A stretch of DNA of 64,000 nucleotides from JBBQXH01 sp963710975 (lineage in GTDB: Bacteria > Actinomycetota > Thermoleophilia > Gaiellales > Gaiellaceae). The stretch lies in NCBI GenBank assembly GCA_963710975.1, contig CAVQCG010000001.1, forward strand, positions 496,001 to 560,000. Direction: 5' to 3'. Shown piece after piece: positions 62,787 to 64,000 of this stretch; the stretch's first letter is position 1, and each line of letters begins with the position of its first letter. Under the pieces are notes generated by a model. That model did no database searches. It saw only the letters and a list, made by a program, of their open reading frames with translations, and was not told the origin of the DNA. Both the position numbers and the translations under genes were made by a program.

Positions 62787-63466
62787 CCGGTCAGCGAGTG
62801 CTGGTCGTCGACGACGAGCCGCAGATCCTGAGAGCGCTTCAGACCACGCTTCGCGGGGCCGGCTACGAGGTCGAGACCGCCGCGACCGCTGCCAGCGCGT
62901 TGACCCAAGCCGCCGTCCGCCCACCCGATGCCATCATCCTGGATCTCGTTCTTCCCGACGGAACGGGCACCGACACATGCCGCCAGCTGCGCGAGTGGAC
63001 GCAGATCCCGATCCTCATCCTTTCCGCCGTCGGCGACGAGCGGGAAAAGGTCGCCGCGCTCGATGCGGGTGCCGACGACTACGTCACGAAGCCCTTTGGC
63101 GTCGACGAGCTTCTGGCGCGCCTGCGTGCGGCCCTCCGCCGGGTCGCGATCCCGACGGAGCCCGTCATCTCGATCGGAGATCTCTCCATCGACCTCGAGA
63201 AGCGTCTCGTCACGATGGCCGGCGACCCGGTGCAGTTGACCCCGCACGAGTTCGGTCTTCTACGGCTCTTCGCGACCAATCCCGGCAAGCTCCTGACCCA
63301 CCGGACGATCCTCAAAGAGGTGTGGGGCCCCGCCTACCAGACGGAGTCCCACTACCTCCACGTCTACGTCTCTCAGCTCCGGCGGAAGATCGAGCCGGAT
63401 CCGACCCGCCCGCGGTACCTGGTCACCGAGCCGGGCGCCGGGTACCGGCTTGTCGAGCCGCGCTGA
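62783..63466 (+). CDS. KdpE-like OmpR-family response regulator
   Basis: A 227-residue regulator. The receiver is complete: VLVVDDEPQIL acidic pair, AIILDLVLPDGTG with the phosphoacceptor Asp, LILSAVGDE and DDYVTKPFGVDELLAR with Thr and Lys. The winged-helix domain has LTPHEFGLLRLFATNPGKLLTH and YLHVYVSQLRRKIEPDPTRPRYLVTEPGAGYRL, as in KdpE. It should be phosphorylated by the overlapping sensor kinase. The contrast with the receiver at 42965, which lacks its Asp, is clear. Confidence 0.92.
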   Translation: MTGQRVLVVDDEPQILRALQTTLRGAGYEVETAATAASALTQAAVRPPDAIILDLVLPDGTGTDTCRQLREWTQIPILILSAVGDEREKVAALDAGADDYVTKPFGVDELLARLRAALRRVAIPTEPVISIGDLSIDLEKRLVTMAGDPVQLTPHEFGLLRLFATNPGKLLTHRTILKEVWGPAYQTESHYLHVYVSQLRRKIEPDPTRPRYLVTEPGAGYRLVEPR

Positions 63467-63470
63467 GCAA

Positions 63471-63911
63471 TCAGGCGGCGCGACGATCCAGCGCTCGCGC
63501 GACCAGCACGGGGCGGCGGGAGCGGTGGAGCACCGCGGCACGCACGCTTTTCATCTTGCGACGATTGCGTCCGCGGCCGAGGACGATCAGGTCGGCGTCC
63601 ATCTGGTCGGCGAGGGCGAGGATCGTTCCAGTCGCTTCTCCAGATACTGACTCGAGCCTGGGCGTGATCCCGGCGTCCTCGGCGGCTGCGGCCGCCTCGG
63701 CAAGTACCGGATCCGCGCCAGCCGCGAGCCTCGTCACGACTGGATACGAACCGACACGGCTGTCGCGCCACGCAACCGGAGGGATGACATGCACGAACGT
63801 GACAGCTGCCTTTCCGGCCGAGGCGAGCTCGAGTCCGGTGTTGACCGCTCCACGTGAGGTCGGAGACCCGTCGGTTGCGATCAGGATGTTGGTGAACGAG
63901 CCGCTGGACAT
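63471..63911 (-). CDS. Universal stress protein (UspA family)
   Basis: A 146-residue Usp. FTNILIATDGSPTSRGAVNTGLELA is the N-terminal strand and ATP-contact Asp, and LIVLGRGRNRRKMKSVRAAVLHRSRRPVLVAR is the family's C-terminal G-x2-G-x9-G(S/T)-like segment. This last is less canonical here, because the usual GS(V/T) is replaced by an Arg/Lys-rich stretch, so ATP binding may be weak. The ATG at 63911 has AGGAGA upstream. It is convergent with the KdpE-like gene 5 bp away. Confidence 0.8.
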   Translation of the reverse strand: MSSGSFTNILIATDGSPTSRGAVNTGLELASAGKAAVTFVHVIPPVAWRDSRVGSYPVVTRLAAGADPVLAEAAAAAEDAGITPRLESVSGEATGTILALADQMDADLIVLGRGRNRRKMKSVRAAVLHRSRRPVLVARALDRRAA

Positions 63912-64000
63912 GCGCCTCTCTCCTTCGATCAGAGCGTGGTGAACTGTTTCTACGCGTAGGTTCGACGCCGTCAGCATGCGCTCAGGGTTGCACTGTCCGC

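Noticed and set aside
63911..64000. Additional gene at the right edge
   Set aside because: The last 90 bases hold only the ribosome binding site and upstream region of the universal stress protein gene; no supported coding or RNA feature was seen.

Overview
The window is about 64 kb of high-GC DNA. Frequent GTG starts, many 4-bp ATGA/GTGA start-stop overlaps, Rpf-like cell-wall enzymes, an LCP ligase and an argR embedded in the arginine operon point to an actinobacterium. A deep-branching soil lineage such as Thermoleophilia is my best guess, but this is inference. No tRNA, rRNA, CRISPR array or intact transposase was seen. No gene-free stretch exceeds about 300 bases; the longest are 3378-3651, 30386-30613, 4165-4361 and 42772-42964, all described below. 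Many genes between 0.7 and 40.4 kb carry single-base indels across which the protein homology continues in another frame. I read most of these as sequence errors and give restored gene extents.

Layout. 0-6 kb holds housekeeping and cell-envelope genes: an HdeD-like membrane protein, an MBOAT/SGNH remnant, an unknown membrane protein overlapping a papain-like peptidase, two tandem Rpf-like secreted proteins that share a duplicated leader motif, a SirB1-type transglutaminase-like protein and TatA. 5.9-26 kb is an exopolysaccharide locus: glycosyltransferases, a polyprenyl-phosphate sugar transferase, a split dehydrogenase/aminotransferase/acetyltransferase set that could make a diacetamido-type uronic acid, an asparagine-synthase-like amidotransferase, a tandem pair of GT2 genes, an O-antigen-ligase-like polymerase, a Wzz-like protein, a small LuxR regulator, a PssD/PssE pair and a flippase. 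A SCO1-type lipoprotein follows.

26.5-42.8 kb is the most unusual part. A secreted copper-radical-oxidase-like protein carries three copies of an unfamiliar module. It is divergent from a seven-gene operon in which every junction is a 4-bp overlap. That operon holds a GT2, an FAD oxidoreductase, a membrane glycosyltransferase, a sugar epimerase, a giant secreted multidomain protein, a second flippase and an oxidoreductase. An atypical response regulator, a MITE-like inverted-repeat element, an LCP glycopolymer ligase and a beta-propeller protein follow.

46.9-60.6 kb is amino-acid biosynthesis. carA-carB is divergent from argC-J-B-D-R-G-H, with overlapping leaderless-looking promoters and a candidate ARG box between them. 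CarB lacks its usual C-terminal regulatory domain. lysA follows. The window closes with an aquaporin-family channel, a KdpD/KdpE-like two-component pair and a universal stress protein. Overall, the left and middle regions build, export and attach extracellular glycans and secrete large surface proteins, while the right part is ordinary metabolism under an ArgR circuit that can be read from the sequence.
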